NCBI GenBank assembly: GCA_963741355.1
Contig: CAVUIG010000019.1
Location: forward strand, 1-64,000
Reading direction: 5' to 3'
Source: CAIWHR01 sp963741355
GTDB lineage: Bacteria; Pseudomonadota; Gammaproteobacteria; Burkholderiales; Casimicrobiaceae
DNA length: 64,000 nucleotides
The notes below the pieces were generated by a model, which was not told the DNA's origin, made no database searches, and was given only the letters and a program-made list of their open reading frames with translations. The position numbers and the translations under genes were made by a program. How positions within the stretch are numbered: position 1 is the stretch's first letter; each line of letters starts with the position of its first letter. Shown one piece after another: positions 20,037-29,095 of this stretch.

Positions 20037-21639
20037 TTTGCCTCCCCGGTCGACGGCGCTCTTCGCGCCGGCGGCGATTCCGGCGGGGTCGATCTCCGGC
20101 GCCGGCGGACGGCGGTCCGAATTTCGCGGTCGCCGGGTCGTTCGACGGCACGACCGGCGGCGCGGGAGGCGGTGCCGGACGCGCGGCCGGTGCGTTCGCC
20201 GCAGCGGCGGCTGGCGTCGCTGGCACCGCTGCCGCCAATGGTGGCGCTGAGGCCGGCGCTGACGATTCCGCCGTGCTGGCGGCCGTTGTTCCGGGCGCGG
20301 CGGCCGTCGCGGCGGGTGTTGCCGTACCCGGCGCGGCCGGCGCGGCGGCGGCGGATCCCGGAGCCGGTGCCGGGGCGGGCTCCGCCGCGATGCCACCCGG
20401 CGCAGGCGGCGCCGCGGGCGCCGACGTCGCGATCTCGATCCGTGCCGGCGGCGGCAGCGGCTTCACGCGCGCGGCGAAATCGAAAATCTCGCCCGGCCCG
20501 GGCTGGATCTTCATCGTCGGCGAGCGCGGCGCCGCGTCGACGAACTCGTGCGAATCCTCGAGCAGCGTCACGAGCTGACCCGCGTTCGCGCTCTCGCCTT
20601 TCAGCATCATCTCGCGGTACGGCTCCTTGCCCTTGGTCGCGCTCTTCACCTCGAATTGCGTGATCCAGGTGTCGTCGGGCATGAGCTTGGTGACGTCCTC
20701 GATCACCTGGACGGCGTTCGGATACGCGTACTTCTTGCCGAGCGCGAAATTGTAATCCGCGGCCTGCTGCTCGAGCTGCGTGCGGAGCGCGCTCGAAGCC
20801 TCCGCCTGCACTCGCGCCTCGGCGGTGACCTGCAACAGCGCCATCGTGTACGCGCGCTTCTGCCACAGCGGCAGCACGATCGCGACGATCGCGAGGAGCG
20901 CGATCAGCGCGAGCGGAACCCACAGCTGCCAGCGACGCCACAGCGAGCGATCCGGGCGCGCGTCGGCGGAGAGGAGATCGAGCTTCGTGCCCGGGCGTGT
21001 CGCAGGACCCTGCGCATCGGTGATCTCGGGCGTGACCGCGACGACGCTTGCGCCGATGCTCTCCGCCTGCTTCACGGCCTGGTCGACGACGGTACGGCGC
21101 GCGGCCGCCCAATCGACGCGGATCTCGTTCTTCGCCGGATCGCGCGCGACGACCGCCGCGTCGAAGTAGAGCTCGTCGGGCTTGAACGGCGTGTGCCGGT
21201 CGAGGTCGTAGGCAAGCGTCTGCTTGAGATCGCGCTCGACCGCGGCGGGCATCGTGAATTGCTTGCGCAGGATCTCGCCGCGCGGCAGCGACACGATGAC
21301 GCTGGGTGCGGCGGCCGCGCCGCCGTAGGGCGCACGCGGCAGCTGCTCGATCGCGGCGCGCCCGGCATCGCGCATCACGGCGGCGTCGCCCCCGCGCGGC
21401 ACCCGCGCAGCCTCGGCGAATTGCATGCTGCCGTCGCGCAGCACGGGAGTCCAGACGACGATCGCATCGGGCTCGAACGCGAGCACCGGGCGCAGGCGCC
21501 GTCGCGCCATCGCCGCCGCGAGCGCGGGCGGCGCGAGCGGCGCGAGCTGATCCGCCCACCAGCGCCAGAACGCGGTGAGGCCGAATCGATGCGCAGCCGC
21601 GCGCATCCGTCGCGAAAGGTCAACGCTTGCCTGTTCCAT
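20033..21639 (-). CDS. gspL: Type II secretion protein GspL (PilM/PilN-like)
   Basis: Start ATG at 21639 (MEQASVDLSRRMRAAAHRFG). The N-terminal 200 residues are the actin-like cytoplasmic domain (SVIVSLPRGEILRKQFTMPA, LKQTLAYDLDRHTPFKPDEL). A single membrane helix follows (LWVPLALIALLAIVAIVLPL), then a coiled coil and PilN-like domain (NAVQVIEDVTKLMPDDTWIT, YREMMLKGESANAGQLVTLL). The last 130 residues are an Ala/Pro/Thr linker; one frame change near 20,130 sits in it. GspL recruits the GspE ATPase to the inner-membrane platform. The Ala/Pro tail is longer than usual. Overlaps gspK by 20 bases and gspM by 4. Confidence 0.82.
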
Positions 21640-22561
21640 ATTGGTCGGGTGCGGCGGTTGCGCCGTCGGCGCTCACTGGGGCGGGCAATCGCGCACCCTC
21701 CTGCCAGAGCAGCGCGATCACGGGCCGTTGCGGATCGGACGACGGCCGCAGCACCGCGTCGCGGACGAAGGTTACACCATCGGGAAGCGCCGCTTCGGCG
21801 CGGATCCGCCAGACCGGCACCGCCGCGGAGCTGAACGCCTGCGCCTGCGGCAGCAGCGGAATCGGCAGTTTATTGGCGATGGCGTCGGCGCGCTGCGCGA
21901 TGAACATGTCGATCTGCTCGGGCGTCGTGCCCGGAATCGCCAGCAGGACCTCGCGCGGCGCGGTGGCGAGGTTGATGCCGGGCTGACGCGAATAGACGGT
22001 GAGATCATCGGCGAGCCGCGCGGCGAGCCCGGGCGACATCGTGAGAACTCGCTGCAGCTCGCCCACCGTCGTGAACGGGCCGTTGGCCGGGACGTACTTC
22101 TTGCCGGCCGCGGCGTACTCGTTCGCCTCCGCGCCATTGGGGCGCGTGAGGTCGTCCGGATCGCGCCAGTCCTCGATCTTCTCCGCGAGCGCCTGCGCGG
22201 ACGGGCCGTCGAGACCGCCGACGTTCTGCAGCAGGCCCTTCAGCAGCGGCTCGGTCGCCATGTTGAGGTCGATGCGCGCGGCTTCGTCGATCGCGGTCAC
22301 CGTGATCGTCGTGTCGCCGTCCTTCCACGTGCGGACCTGACCGTCGGGCATCCACACGTCGGGCGATGTGCGCGGCCGGCCGAGCTCGAAGGCGACGCGC
22401 TCGACCGCGCCGTCCGCCATCGCGCGCGCCTGCGCGACCGACAGCGCGTTCCGCGCGGAAAGCGCCTCGGAATGCATGCTGAACGCGAAGCCGCTCGCGA
22501 TGACCGTGAGCATCACCGTGAGCCAGAGCGCCGCGACCAGCGCAATGCCGTCCTCGCGCAT
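21620..22561 (-). CDS. gspK: Type II secretion minor pseudopilin GspK
   Basis: Start ATG at 22561 (MREDGIALVAALWLTVMLTV), in a TGATG overlap with gspJ. GspK pseudopilins have a helical N terminus without a Glu at +5, as here. Body: MATEPLLKGLLQNVGGLDGP, KIEDWRDPDDLTRPNGAEAN with the YAAAGKKYVPANGPFTTVGE loop, LAARLADDLTVYSRQPGINL and NLATAPREVLLAIPGTTPEQ, the conserved calcium-binding and helix-hairpin regions. 313 residues, intact. It caps the pseudopilus tip with GspI and GspJ. Confidence 0.93.
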   Translation of the reverse strand: MREDGIALVAALWLTVMLTVIASGFAFSMHSEALSARNALSVAQARAMADGAVERVAFELGRPRTSPDVWMPDGQVRTWKDGDTTITVTAIDEAARIDLNMATEPLLKGLLQNVGGLDGPSAQALAEKIEDWRDPDDLTRPNGAEANEYAAAGKKYVPANGPFTTVGELQRVLTMSPGLAARLADDLTVYSRQPGINLATAPREVLLAIPGTTPEQIDMFIAQRADAIANKLPIPLLPQAQAFSSAAVPVWRIRAEAALPDGVTFVRDAVLRPSSDPQRPVIALLWQEGARLPAPVSADGATAAPDQYGTGKR

Positions 22562-23245
22562 CAGCTCACTCCCATGCAGCGGCCGCGCTGCGCGTCGTAG
22601 GCGGTGCAGCCCGCCTCCGGCGCGCGTCGCGGCTCGACGACGAGCGTCGGCCACGCGGGGCCCTGCTTCGGCTGCACGTCGATCCTGACCAGCAGCGGAA
22701 GGCGCTGGCGGTCGTCCCACCGGTCGCGCCACGACGGCGCGTCGGAGTCGGCGGCGCCGGGGTCGCGCGCCGAAGTACGAGATCTTCAGCTCCGCGATGC
22801 CGTCGGCCAGCACCGAGTGCTCGACGTTCTGGAATTCGGGGCTCTGCGTCGCCTGCGGATCCGGCAGCAGGCGCTCGACGACGAGCTGCGTGCGGTCGTC
22901 GACGCGGGCAAGCGCCAGCCGGAAATAGAGCACTCCGCCCTCTTCCACGCGCGTCGGCAGTGCAGCGGCGTAGCGCAGCTCATCGCGCTCGCCCGCGAAC
23001 AGCAGCGGAAACTCCGCCACCTTCTTCAACCGCAGCGGAAATTCCGCGGTGAGCTCCTCGCGCAGGAATTCGTGCGTGTGGCGCATCTCCGAAACCTGCG
23101 TCGCCTTGGCCTCGCCGCCGTCCCAGGAGCGGCCGGCGAGCGACAGCGCGCCGTAGATCACGCTCGACATCAGCGCGAGCAGCACCAGCGCGGCGATCAG
23201 CTCGATCAGCGTGAAACCGGCGGCGCGCGCGCGGCGGGGCATCAT
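22561..23245 (-). CDS. gspJ: Type II secretion minor pseudopilin GspJ
   Basis: Start ATG at 23245 (MMPRRARAAGFTLIELIAAL): short basic leader, Gly-Phe cleavage site and Glu at +5, the type IV prepilin signature. Body EFLREELTAEFPLRLK, LLFAGERDELRYAAALPTRV and LADGIAELKISYFGAR. After one frame change near 22,760 the end is reconstructed as RGRCMGVS with TGA at 22561. The GspI stop overlaps its start. It forms the pseudopilus tip with GspI and GspK. Confidence 0.88.
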
Positions 23246-23666
23246 TGCAGCGTGTCCCTGACGCCGATGCGCGTCGTCGCGAGCGCCAGCGTCCGCGTCC
23301 CGCCCGTCGGCGCCGGAAACGCGACGTCGACGCTCACGCGGTACAGCCGCGTGGGGAGCGTCTGCGCCGCCTGCTCGAGCTCCGGCGGCACGTCGGGAGG
23401 CGCATAGGCGGCGACGCGCGCCGTCCAACGGATGCGGCCATCCTCGGCTGTGCCTTCGCTCGTGATCTCCTTCAGCGGCTTCACCGATGCGGTTTCGGTC
23501 AGCACGCTTTCCGCGATCAGCGCCGCGCGGCTGTAATCCTCCGCGGCGGACACGTTCGCGAGCGCCGCGGAGAAGAGCTTGAACAGCGTCGCGGCGACGA
23601 GCGTCAGGATCACGAACGCGACCAGCACCTCGAGCAGCGAGAAGCCCGTCTCCGCGTGGCGCGCAT
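23242..23666 (-). CDS. gspI: Type II secretion minor pseudopilin GspI
   Basis: Prepilin N terminus ETGFSLLEVLVAFVILTLVA with Glu at +5, then RLYRVSVDVAFPAPTGG and a C-terminal RTLALATTRIGVRDTLQ. In the correct frame there is no ATG close to the leader; the nearest plausible start, ATG at 23666 (MRATRR), is one base out of frame, so a one-base indel between 23,640 and 23,660 is likely. About 141 residues, a normal length. Between this gene and gspH (23667-23818) there is no gene. Confidence 0.82.
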
Positions 23667-23818
23667 GAGCAGAAACATGACCTCGAAAAGCGTCGCGAGG
23701 AAGCCGAGATGCGCGGCGCAAGCGCGCGAGCGACCGGAATGTACACGAACGTACATGAGGATCGCGAGCGCGCTTGCAACAAAGCAGATCGGCTCCGCAG
23801 TAGCTTTGCGAGGTCATG

Positions 23819-24313
23819 TTAGTCAAGAATTGCTACTCGGCCGGTGAGCCAGTCGACGTCGACCTCGTACTTGCGCTCGCCGGCGAACACCGTCACGCGC
23901 CCGCCGTTCGAGCCGCCGTCCGGGAAGAACCGGATCGCGCCGATCTTGTCGCTCACGAGATCGCTCTGCGCGGTGAAGAGCTTCACGCCGACGCCGCGCG
24001 GCAGCGGGCGCACGCGATTGTCGCCGTCGACGGAGAAGCTCTGGTGCTCGAGGTCGAGCATGAGACGCGCCTCCTGTCGCTTCGCCACCGCTTCGCTCCG
24101 CGCGAAGCGAAGGCCGGCGGCGACCTGTCGGGCGGCGCTGCGGAGCTCGGTGGTCGACGGACCGTCCAGCATCCGCGGGATCACCATCGCCGAGATGAGC
24201 GCGAGGATCGAGAGCACGATGAGAAGCTCGATCAGCGTGAACCCGGACGCGCGGATTCCGCCGCTCTCGCCGCGGGGCGCGCCGATTCCCGGCAGGGTCG
24301 CGTTCCGATTCAA
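23819..24313 (-). CDS. gspH: Type II secretion minor pseudopilin GspH
   Basis: Start ATG at 24313, overlapping the gspG stop. Prepilin leader ends ASG, followed by FTLIELLIVLSILALISAMV; the GspH body LRSAARQVAAGLRFARSEAV and IGAIRFFPDGGSNGGRVTVF ending WLTGRVAILD is typical of the H family (GspH/FimT beta domain). 164 residues, intact. The leader, at 23 residues, is longer than usual; an internal start is possible. Confidence 0.92.
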   Translation of the reverse strand: MNRNATLPGIGAPRGESGGIRASGFTLIELLIVLSILALISAMVIPRMLDGPSTTELRSAARQVAAGLRFARSEAVAKRQEARLMLDLEHQSFSVDGDNRVRPLPRGVGVKLFTAQSDLVSDKIGAIRFFPDGGSNGGRVTVFAGERKYEVDVDWLTGRVAILD

Positions 24314-24747
24314 AGCTTCGAGCTGGACAGGTCCGCGTTCGGGCCCTCGCCGCCTTCCTTGCCGTCGGCGCCGAGCGAGACGATCTCGTAAGGCGCGTTC
24401 TGCGCGGGCGAGACGTACTTGTACTCGTTGCCCCAGGGGTCCTTGGGCACCGTTCCCTTCTTCCAGTAGGGGCCGTTCCAGTTGGTCACTCCCGACGGCG
24501 CCGTGATGAGCGCCTGCAGGCCTTCCTGCGTCGTCGGGAACCGGCCAACCTCGAGCTTGTACAGGTCGAGCGTCTGACTGATCTGGCCCATCTCGATCTT
24601 GGCGGCGTCCGCCTTGGCTTTCTCGCCGCGGCCGAGATAGTTGCCCGCGACCACGCTCATGATCACCGCGAGCAACACCAGCACCACGAGGATTTCGATG
24701 AGCGTCATGCCGCGTGCCGGCTTGCGCGCCCGATTCCGGTCATCCAT
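24310..24747 (-). CDS. gspG: Type II secretion major pseudopilin GspG
   Basis: Start ATG at 24747 (MDDRNRARKPARGMTLIEIL). The prepilin cleavage follows Gly-13, so the mature protein begins Met rather than the usual Phe, with Glu at +5 preserved. Body: IEMGQISQTLDLYKLEVGRF, PTTQEGLQALITAP and KGTVPKDPWGNEYKYVSP, the hallmark GspG region, then SLGADGKEGGEGPNADL, the calcium-binding loop. 145 residues, intact. Main subunit of the pseudopilus that pushes substrates through the secretin. Confidence 0.96.
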   Translation of the reverse strand: MDDRNRARKPARGMTLIEILVVLVLLAVIMSVVAGNYLGRGEKAKADAAKIEMGQISQTLDLYKLEVGRFPTTQEGLQALITAPSGVTNWNGPYWKKGTVPKDPWGNEYKYVSPAQNAPYEIVSLGADGKEGGEGPNADLSSSKL

Positions 24748-24815
24748 TGCGTATCTCCCCCTTCGTTGACTTGTCGCGCGATCGTCCGCGCTCGCGTCCG
24801 GCGTTGCCGCCGCGC

Positions 24816-26063
24816 TCACTGGACGAGGTCGGTCATGCTCATCACCCCGACGAGGATGGAGAGCACGATTCCGAGGATCAGCACGGCGAGCGACAGGATC
24901 AGCGCGGGCTCCAGCACCGCGAGGAACCGCTTGATCGAAATCGCGACTTCGCGGTCGTAGATGTCGGCGACCCGCCCGAGCATTTCCTCCAGCCGCCCCG
25001 ACTCCTCGCCGACCAGGATCATCTGCACCGCGAGCTTCGGATAGAGGCCGGTGTCGGCGAGCGGCCGGCCGAAGCCCTTGCCTTCGCGAAGGCGCGCGAT
25101 GACGCCGTCGAGCGAATTGGCGAGCACGCTGTTGCCGAGCGTTTCCTTGACGATGCCAAGACCTGACAGCAGCGTCACGCCGTTGGCGAGCAGCGTCGAC
25201 AGCGTGCGCGCGAAGCGCGCGACCTCGACCTTGGTGACGACGTCGCCGACGAGCGGCCAGCGCAGGAAGCGCGCGTCCCAGACACCCTTCACGACGGGAT
25301 TCTTGAGCCGCCGGCGCATCCAGGTGACGAAGAGGAACACCGCCGCCGCGATCGCCCACCACCACTGGCGCAAGCCGGTGCCGATCAGAATCACGATCTG
25401 CGTCGACAGCGGCAGCGCCTTGCCGGCCTGCGTGAAGGTCTGCTGGAACTGCGGGACGACGTAGGCGAGGATCAGCATCAGCGATGCGACCGCGACGCCG
25501 ATCAGGATCGTCGGATAGATGAGCGCGGTGATCACGCTCTCGCGGAGCTCCTTGTTGCGCTCCATCGTGTCGGCGAGGCGCGTCATCACGTTGCCGAGCG
25601 CGCCGCCGGCCTCGCCGGCGCGGACGATGTTGACGTAGAACCGCGAGAACACGTCGCGCCGAGCGTCGAGCGCCTGCGACAGCGCCTTGCCGCCGCGCAC
25701 GTCGTCGCGGATTCCCTGCAGCAGCACCGCGACCGGCGGTGTGGGCGACAGGCCGATCAGCGTTTCCAGCGCGCGGTCGAGCGGAAGCCCTGCGCGAAGC
25801 AGCATCGCGAGCTCGCGCGTGATCGTCATCACGTTGTCGCCGCTCACCGTCTTGCGCACGAACCAGCGCCGCTTCTCGCCCGGCGCCGCGGCGCGGGCGC
25901 CCGCCCGCGGCCCCGCGGACGCGCCGGTGGCCGCCGTCACCTGCATCGGCATCAGGCCCTGGTCGCGCAGGCGGCCGACGATCTCCGCCTCGTTCGCGGC
26001 GTCGAGCTCGCCGATCGCAACGTCGCCGGCGGTGTTGACGGCCCGGTAGCGGAAGACGGCCAT
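24816..26063 (-). CDS. gspF: Type II secretion inner-membrane platform protein GspF
   Basis: Intact, 415 residues. Start MAVFRYRAVNTAGDVAIGEL. Two GspF domains: ITRELAMLLRAGLPLDRALE with the helix FVRAGEAGGAL-type block (YVNIVRAGEAGGALGNVMTR), and FARTLSTLLANGVTLLSGLG with ILVGEESGRLEEMLGRVADI. Three membrane helices (ESVITALIYPTILIGVAVAS, WWWAIAAAVFLFVTWM, LEPALILSLAVLILGIVLSI). It couples GspE to the pseudopilus. Its start lies 4 bases after the radical SAM gene stop at 26068. Confidence 0.96.
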   Translation of the reverse strand: MAVFRYRAVNTAGDVAIGELDAANEAEIVGRLRDQGLMPMQVTAATGASAGPRAGARAAAPGEKRRWFVRKTVSGDNVMTITRELAMLLRAGLPLDRALETLIGLSPTPPVAVLLQGIRDDVRGGKALSQALDARRDVFSRFYVNIVRAGEAGGALGNVMTRLADTMERNKELRESVITALIYPTILIGVAVASLMLILAYVVPQFQQTFTQAGKALPLSTQIVILIGTGLRQWWWAIAAAVFLFVTWMRRRLKNPVVKGVWDARFLRWPLVGDVVTKVEVARFARTLSTLLANGVTLLSGLGIVKETLGNSVLANSLDGVIARLREGKGFGRPLADTGLYPKLAVQMILVGEESGRLEEMLGRVADIYDREVAISIKRFLAVLEPALILSLAVLILGIVLSILVGVMSMTDLVQ

Positions 26064-26067
26064 CTCG

Positions 26068-27033
26068 CTAGCGCTCCGGCAACTCGCTGTTGCCCGCGCT
26101 CCAGACCGTGAGCGGGCTCCAGAACGACGGGCCTTCGTTGCCGATCGGCCCGACGTCGCAGCCGCCGCACACCGACATCGCGGCGCGGTTCTCGCGCATC
26201 GCCCGCTGCATCGCGCGGCGCGGCTCGCCGTTCAGGATCTCGCTGTACTTCTGCGTCATGAGGTTCCCGAACACGCCCGCCTGCGGATGCATGCAGCACG
26301 GGACGACCGTGCCGTCGGCGTCCACGTAGAGGAGGTTGATCTCGCCGAACCACGGATGCGACGCGTACTCGCTCGAATCGGCGAGGAACACGCAAGGGCC
26401 CTTGGGCGCGCGAATCAGGCGGCCGGTGCGGTTTTCCTTCGCCTCCGGCAGCGCCATCCAGCGGCGGAACTCGGGCGTCCAGCCGCGCGGCTTCAGGAGC
26501 TCCTCCCAGCGGCGCGCGTCCTCGCGCGTCTCGATCACCGAGCGCGTGGCGAGCTGCATCGCCGGCGCGTAGCGGTCGCGCAGCTTCGCCGCGCGCTCGA
26601 GGAACTCGAGCAGCTTTTCCCATTCCGACGGCGGGCGCAGCCGCTCGTAGGATTCGGGCGACGCGTCGCCGTCGCAGCTGACGACGAGGCGGTTGACGAC
26701 CTCCTGCTTCAGCATTTCCTCGAAGTCGTCCCAGTCGACCCATTGCGCGTTGGTGCTGATCTCGACGATCGACGCGCGCCAGCGCTGCTTCGGGATCTCG
26801 GCGACGATCGCGGCGAGGTTCCTGTGCAGCAGCGGCTCGCCGAAGTTGAACAGGCGCAGCGTATGGACGCGCTCGACGTCGATGTTGCCGAGACAGCGCG
26901 CGAAATCGGCGACCTCGATCCGCTTGATCTTGGGCAGGAGCGTCGAGTTCGGGCATCCCACGCAGCGCAGCTGGCAGCCGTGGACGATGTCGAAATGCAG
27001 GGAAAAGATGTTCCGGGCGCGGGCGTCGTTCAT
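26068..27033 (-). CDS. Radical SAM/SPASM-type protein inside the secretion operon
   Basis: Intact, 321 residues, MNDARARNIFSLHFDIVHGC onward. A canonical CX3CX2C cluster motif is at Cys20, Cys24 and Cys27 (CQLRCVGCPN), which ligates the 4Fe-4S cluster that splits S-adenosylmethionine. Later RLFNFGEPLLHRNL fits the GE motif. The C-terminal part has VPCCMHPQAGVFGN and VCGGCDVGP, cysteine pairs like the auxiliary cluster or SPASM region of peptide-modifying radical SAM enzymes. It lies in the same direction between gspE (gap 16 bases) and gspF (gap 4 bases). The substrate is unknown: peptide or sugar modification are both possible. Confidence 0.85.
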   Translation of the reverse strand: MNDARARNIFSLHFDIVHGCQLRCVGCPNSTLLPKIKRIEVADFARCLGNIDVERVHTLRLFNFGEPLLHRNLAAIVAEIPKQRWRASIVEISTNAQWVDWDDFEEMLKQEVVNRLVVSCDGDASPESYERLRPPSEWEKLLEFLERAAKLRDRYAPAMQLATRSVIETREDARRWEELLKPRGWTPEFRRWMALPEAKENRTGRLIRAPKGPCVFLADSSEYASHPWFGEINLLYVDADGTVVPCCMHPQAGVFGNLMTQKYSEILNGEPRRAMQRAMRENRAAMSVCGGCDVGPIGNEGPSFWSPLTVWSAGNSELPER

Positions 27034-27049
27034 GGCAGGCGGGCGCTCG

Positions 27050-28753
27050 CTATTTCTCGCGGGTGACGCGCAGCACTTCCTCGAAGGTGGTGACGCCGTT
27101 GACCGCCTTGCGCAGGCCGTCCTCGTACATCGTCAGCATCCCTTCGGCCACCGCCGCGTTGCGCAGGTCGGCCGCGGTCGCATGCCGCATGACGAGGCTT
27201 CGCATGGGATCGGTGATCGGCAGCATCTCCATGATGCTGATCCGTCCGGTGTAGCCGGTTTGCGCGCACTGCGGGCAGCCTTTCGCGTGGAACAGGGTGA
27301 TCTCGCTGCCGTGCGCGAACCGCGCGAGGCCGAGCTCCTCGACGACTTCGGGCAGCGCCTTGTACGGCTCCTTGCAATGCGCGCACAACGTGCGCACGAG
27401 CCGCTGCGCGAGGATGCCGATGACCGTCGAGGTCAGCAGATAGTCTTCGACACCCATGTCGAGCAATCGGTTCATTGTCGACGCGGCGTCGTTCGTGTGG
27501 ACGGTCGAGAGCACGAGGTGACCGGTGAGCGCGGACTGCACCGCGATCTCGGCGGTCTCGAGGTCGCGGATCTCGCCGATCATGATCACGTCCGGGTCCT
27601 GGCGCACGATCGAGCGCAGCGCGTTCGCGAACGTGAGGTCGATCTGCGGCTTCACCTGGATCTGGTTGATCCCCGGCATCTGGTACTCGACCGGGTCCTC
27701 GACGGTGAGGATCTTCACGTCCGGCTGGTTCAGCTTCTCGAGCGCGGTGTAGAGCGTCGTCGTCTTGCCCGAGCCGGTCGGCCCGGTGACGAGCAGGATT
27801 CCGTGCGGCTCCATCAGCACGTCGAGGAAGCGCTGCAGGATGTCGTCCTCGAAGCCGAGCCTCTTGAAATCGAGCGCGACGCCGCCCTTGTCGAGGATCC
27901 GCATCACCACCGACTCGCCGTGCATCGTCGGCACGGTCGACACGCGAAGGTCGATCTCCTTGCCCTGCACGCGCAGGCGGATGCGGCCGTCCTGCGGCAG
28001 GCGCCGCTCGGCGATGTCGAGGTTCGCCATGATCTTCACGCGCGAGATCACCGCGGCGGAGAAGCGCCGCGGCGGAGACTCGACCTCGTGCAGCACGCCG
28101 TCGATGCGATAGCGGACGGCGAGCCTGTTCTCGAACGGCTCGATGTGGATGTCCGACGCGCGCGCGTCGAGCGCGTTGGTGATGATGAGCGAGACGAGAC
28201 GGATGACCGGCGCCTCCGCGGCGAGGTCCTTCAATTGCTGGACGTCGGCGTCGAACGAGAGATCGTCGCCGCGCTGCTCGACATCGCCGCCGATGATCTG
28301 GCCGACGGCGGAACGGTTTGTGCCGTACAGCCGCTCGAGCGCGGCCTCGAGCTCGCTGGGGATCGCCACCCGCGGCTTCACGTCGCGGCCGGTGAACATG
28401 CGAAACGCGCCGATCGTGTATTCGTCGGTGGGATCGGCCATTGCGAGGGCGAGCTCGTGCTCGTCCTCAGTGAGCGGCAGCGCGTGCGCTTCGAGCAGGA
28501 ATCGCGTCGAGATGCGCTCCTCGAGAATCGGGAACTCGGGATAGCCCGCGGCGTCGACCAGCGGCAGCCCGAGCTGGAACGCGAGCGCCTCGGTGACGTC
28601 ACGCTGTGCAGTGAGCCCGAGCGTGACGAGCAGCGTGCCGAGCTTCTCGCCGCTGTCCTGCTGGATCCGCAACGCCCGCTCGAGCCCCGCCGCATCGAGC
28701 TTGCCGCGCTCGATCAGGATCTCGCCGATGCGTTTTCTTGCCGCCGTATTCAT
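27050..28753 (-). CDS. gspE: Type II secretion ATPase GspE with MshEN-like N domain
   Basis: Start chosen at ATG 28753 (MNTAARKRIGEILIERGKLD); a TTG 27 bases upstream is possible. The N terminus RIGEILIERGKLDAAGLERA followed by LRIQQDSGEKLGTLLV fits the MshEN motif seen in c-di-GMP- or ATP-binding GspE-type proteins. Walker A is GPTGSGKTTTLYTALEKL near residue 325, the Asp box QIDLTFANALRSIVRQDPDV, Walker B VIMIGEIRDLETAEIA, His box ALTGHLVLSTVHTNDA and a CX2C-X(n)-CX2C zinc site (LCAHCKEP and GCPQCAQTG). About 567 residues, intact. It powers pseudopilus assembly. First gene of the operon. Confidence 0.95.
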   Translation of the reverse strand: MNTAARKRIGEILIERGKLDAAGLERALRIQQDSGEKLGTLLVTLGLTAQRDVTEALAFQLGLPLVDAAGYPEFPILEERISTRFLLEAHALPLTEDEHELALAMADPTDEYTIGAFRMFTGRDVKPRVAIPSELEAALERLYGTNRSAVGQIIGGDVEQRGDDLSFDADVQQLKDLAAEAPVIRLVSLIITNALDARASDIHIEPFENRLAVRYRIDGVLHEVESPPRRFSAAVISRVKIMANLDIAERRLPQDGRIRLRVQGKEIDLRVSTVPTMHGESVVMRILDKGGVALDFKRLGFEDDILQRFLDVLMEPHGILLVTGPTGSGKTTTLYTALEKLNQPDVKILTVEDPVEYQMPGINQIQVKPQIDLTFANALRSIVRQDPDVIMIGEIRDLETAEIAVQSALTGHLVLSTVHTNDAASTMNRLLDMGVEDYLLTSTVIGILAQRLVRTLCAHCKEPYKALPEVVEELGLARFAHGSEITLFHAKGCPQCAQTGYTGRISIMEMLPITDPMRSLVMRHATAADLRNAAVAEGMLTMYEDGLRKAVNGVTTFEEVLRVTREK

Positions 28754-28794
28754 CGGTTCAGCCCATGCATCGTTGGACAAAAAAAGAGCGTTCG

Positions 28795-28817
28795 ATCATA
28801 GCACAGCAAGGCTGTGC
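28795..28817 (-). promoter_or_regulatory. Probable promoter and operator-like palindrome upstream of gspE
   Basis: On the minus strand the inverted repeat GCACAG-5 bases-CTGTGC (28817-28801) abuts a TATGAT -10 hexamer (28800-28795), about 42 bases before the gspE ATG. The palindrome fills the 17-base spacer exactly; no good -35 hexamer is visible, as expected for an activated or repressed promoter. No gene is evident in the rest of 28754-29095. Confidence 0.4.
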
Positions 28818-29095
28818 AAATTTCCCGTCAGTCTCAAAAAATCAATGTGTTGCGCGCGATTCTTCCCGCAATCTGTCGTCATCTCACGACGACGCAGCGA
28901 TAAACTGTCGCCGTCTCCCGACGACTTTGCCGCGGTTCGAATCCGAGAGCGCGATGCGCTGGACCCCGCTTCCCTTTCCAGCGATCGGCACTTCTGACAT
29001 GCATTCGACGGATTAGGTTCGCCGCGCGGCATGCGTGGCGTGGCCACGGGCTCGCGTGCGCGAGCGTGCACGGCGGTGAAATCCTTCCTGCGGAA

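Noticed and set aside
17251..21639. A 1,462-codon open frame on the minus strand, apparently a giant fusion of secretion proteins
   Set aside because: It runs through gspL, gspM, gspC and the start of gspD in one frame only because the DNA is GC-rich and indels shift the real genes; overlapping start/stop codons and the family boundaries show four separate genes.
21620..23782. A 720-codon frame fusing gspJ and gspK
   Set aside because: A frame change in gspJ near 22,760 joins the frames; the TGATG overlap at 22561 shows two genes.
26693..28801. Long plus-strand frame opposite gspE and the radical SAM gene
   Set aside because: His/Arg/Asp-rich antisense composition; both minus-strand genes have unmistakable motifs.
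28925..28945. GGTTCGAATCC, similar to a tRNA T-loop
   Set aside because: No 5-bp T-stem, anticodon arm or acceptor pairing around it; not a tRNA.
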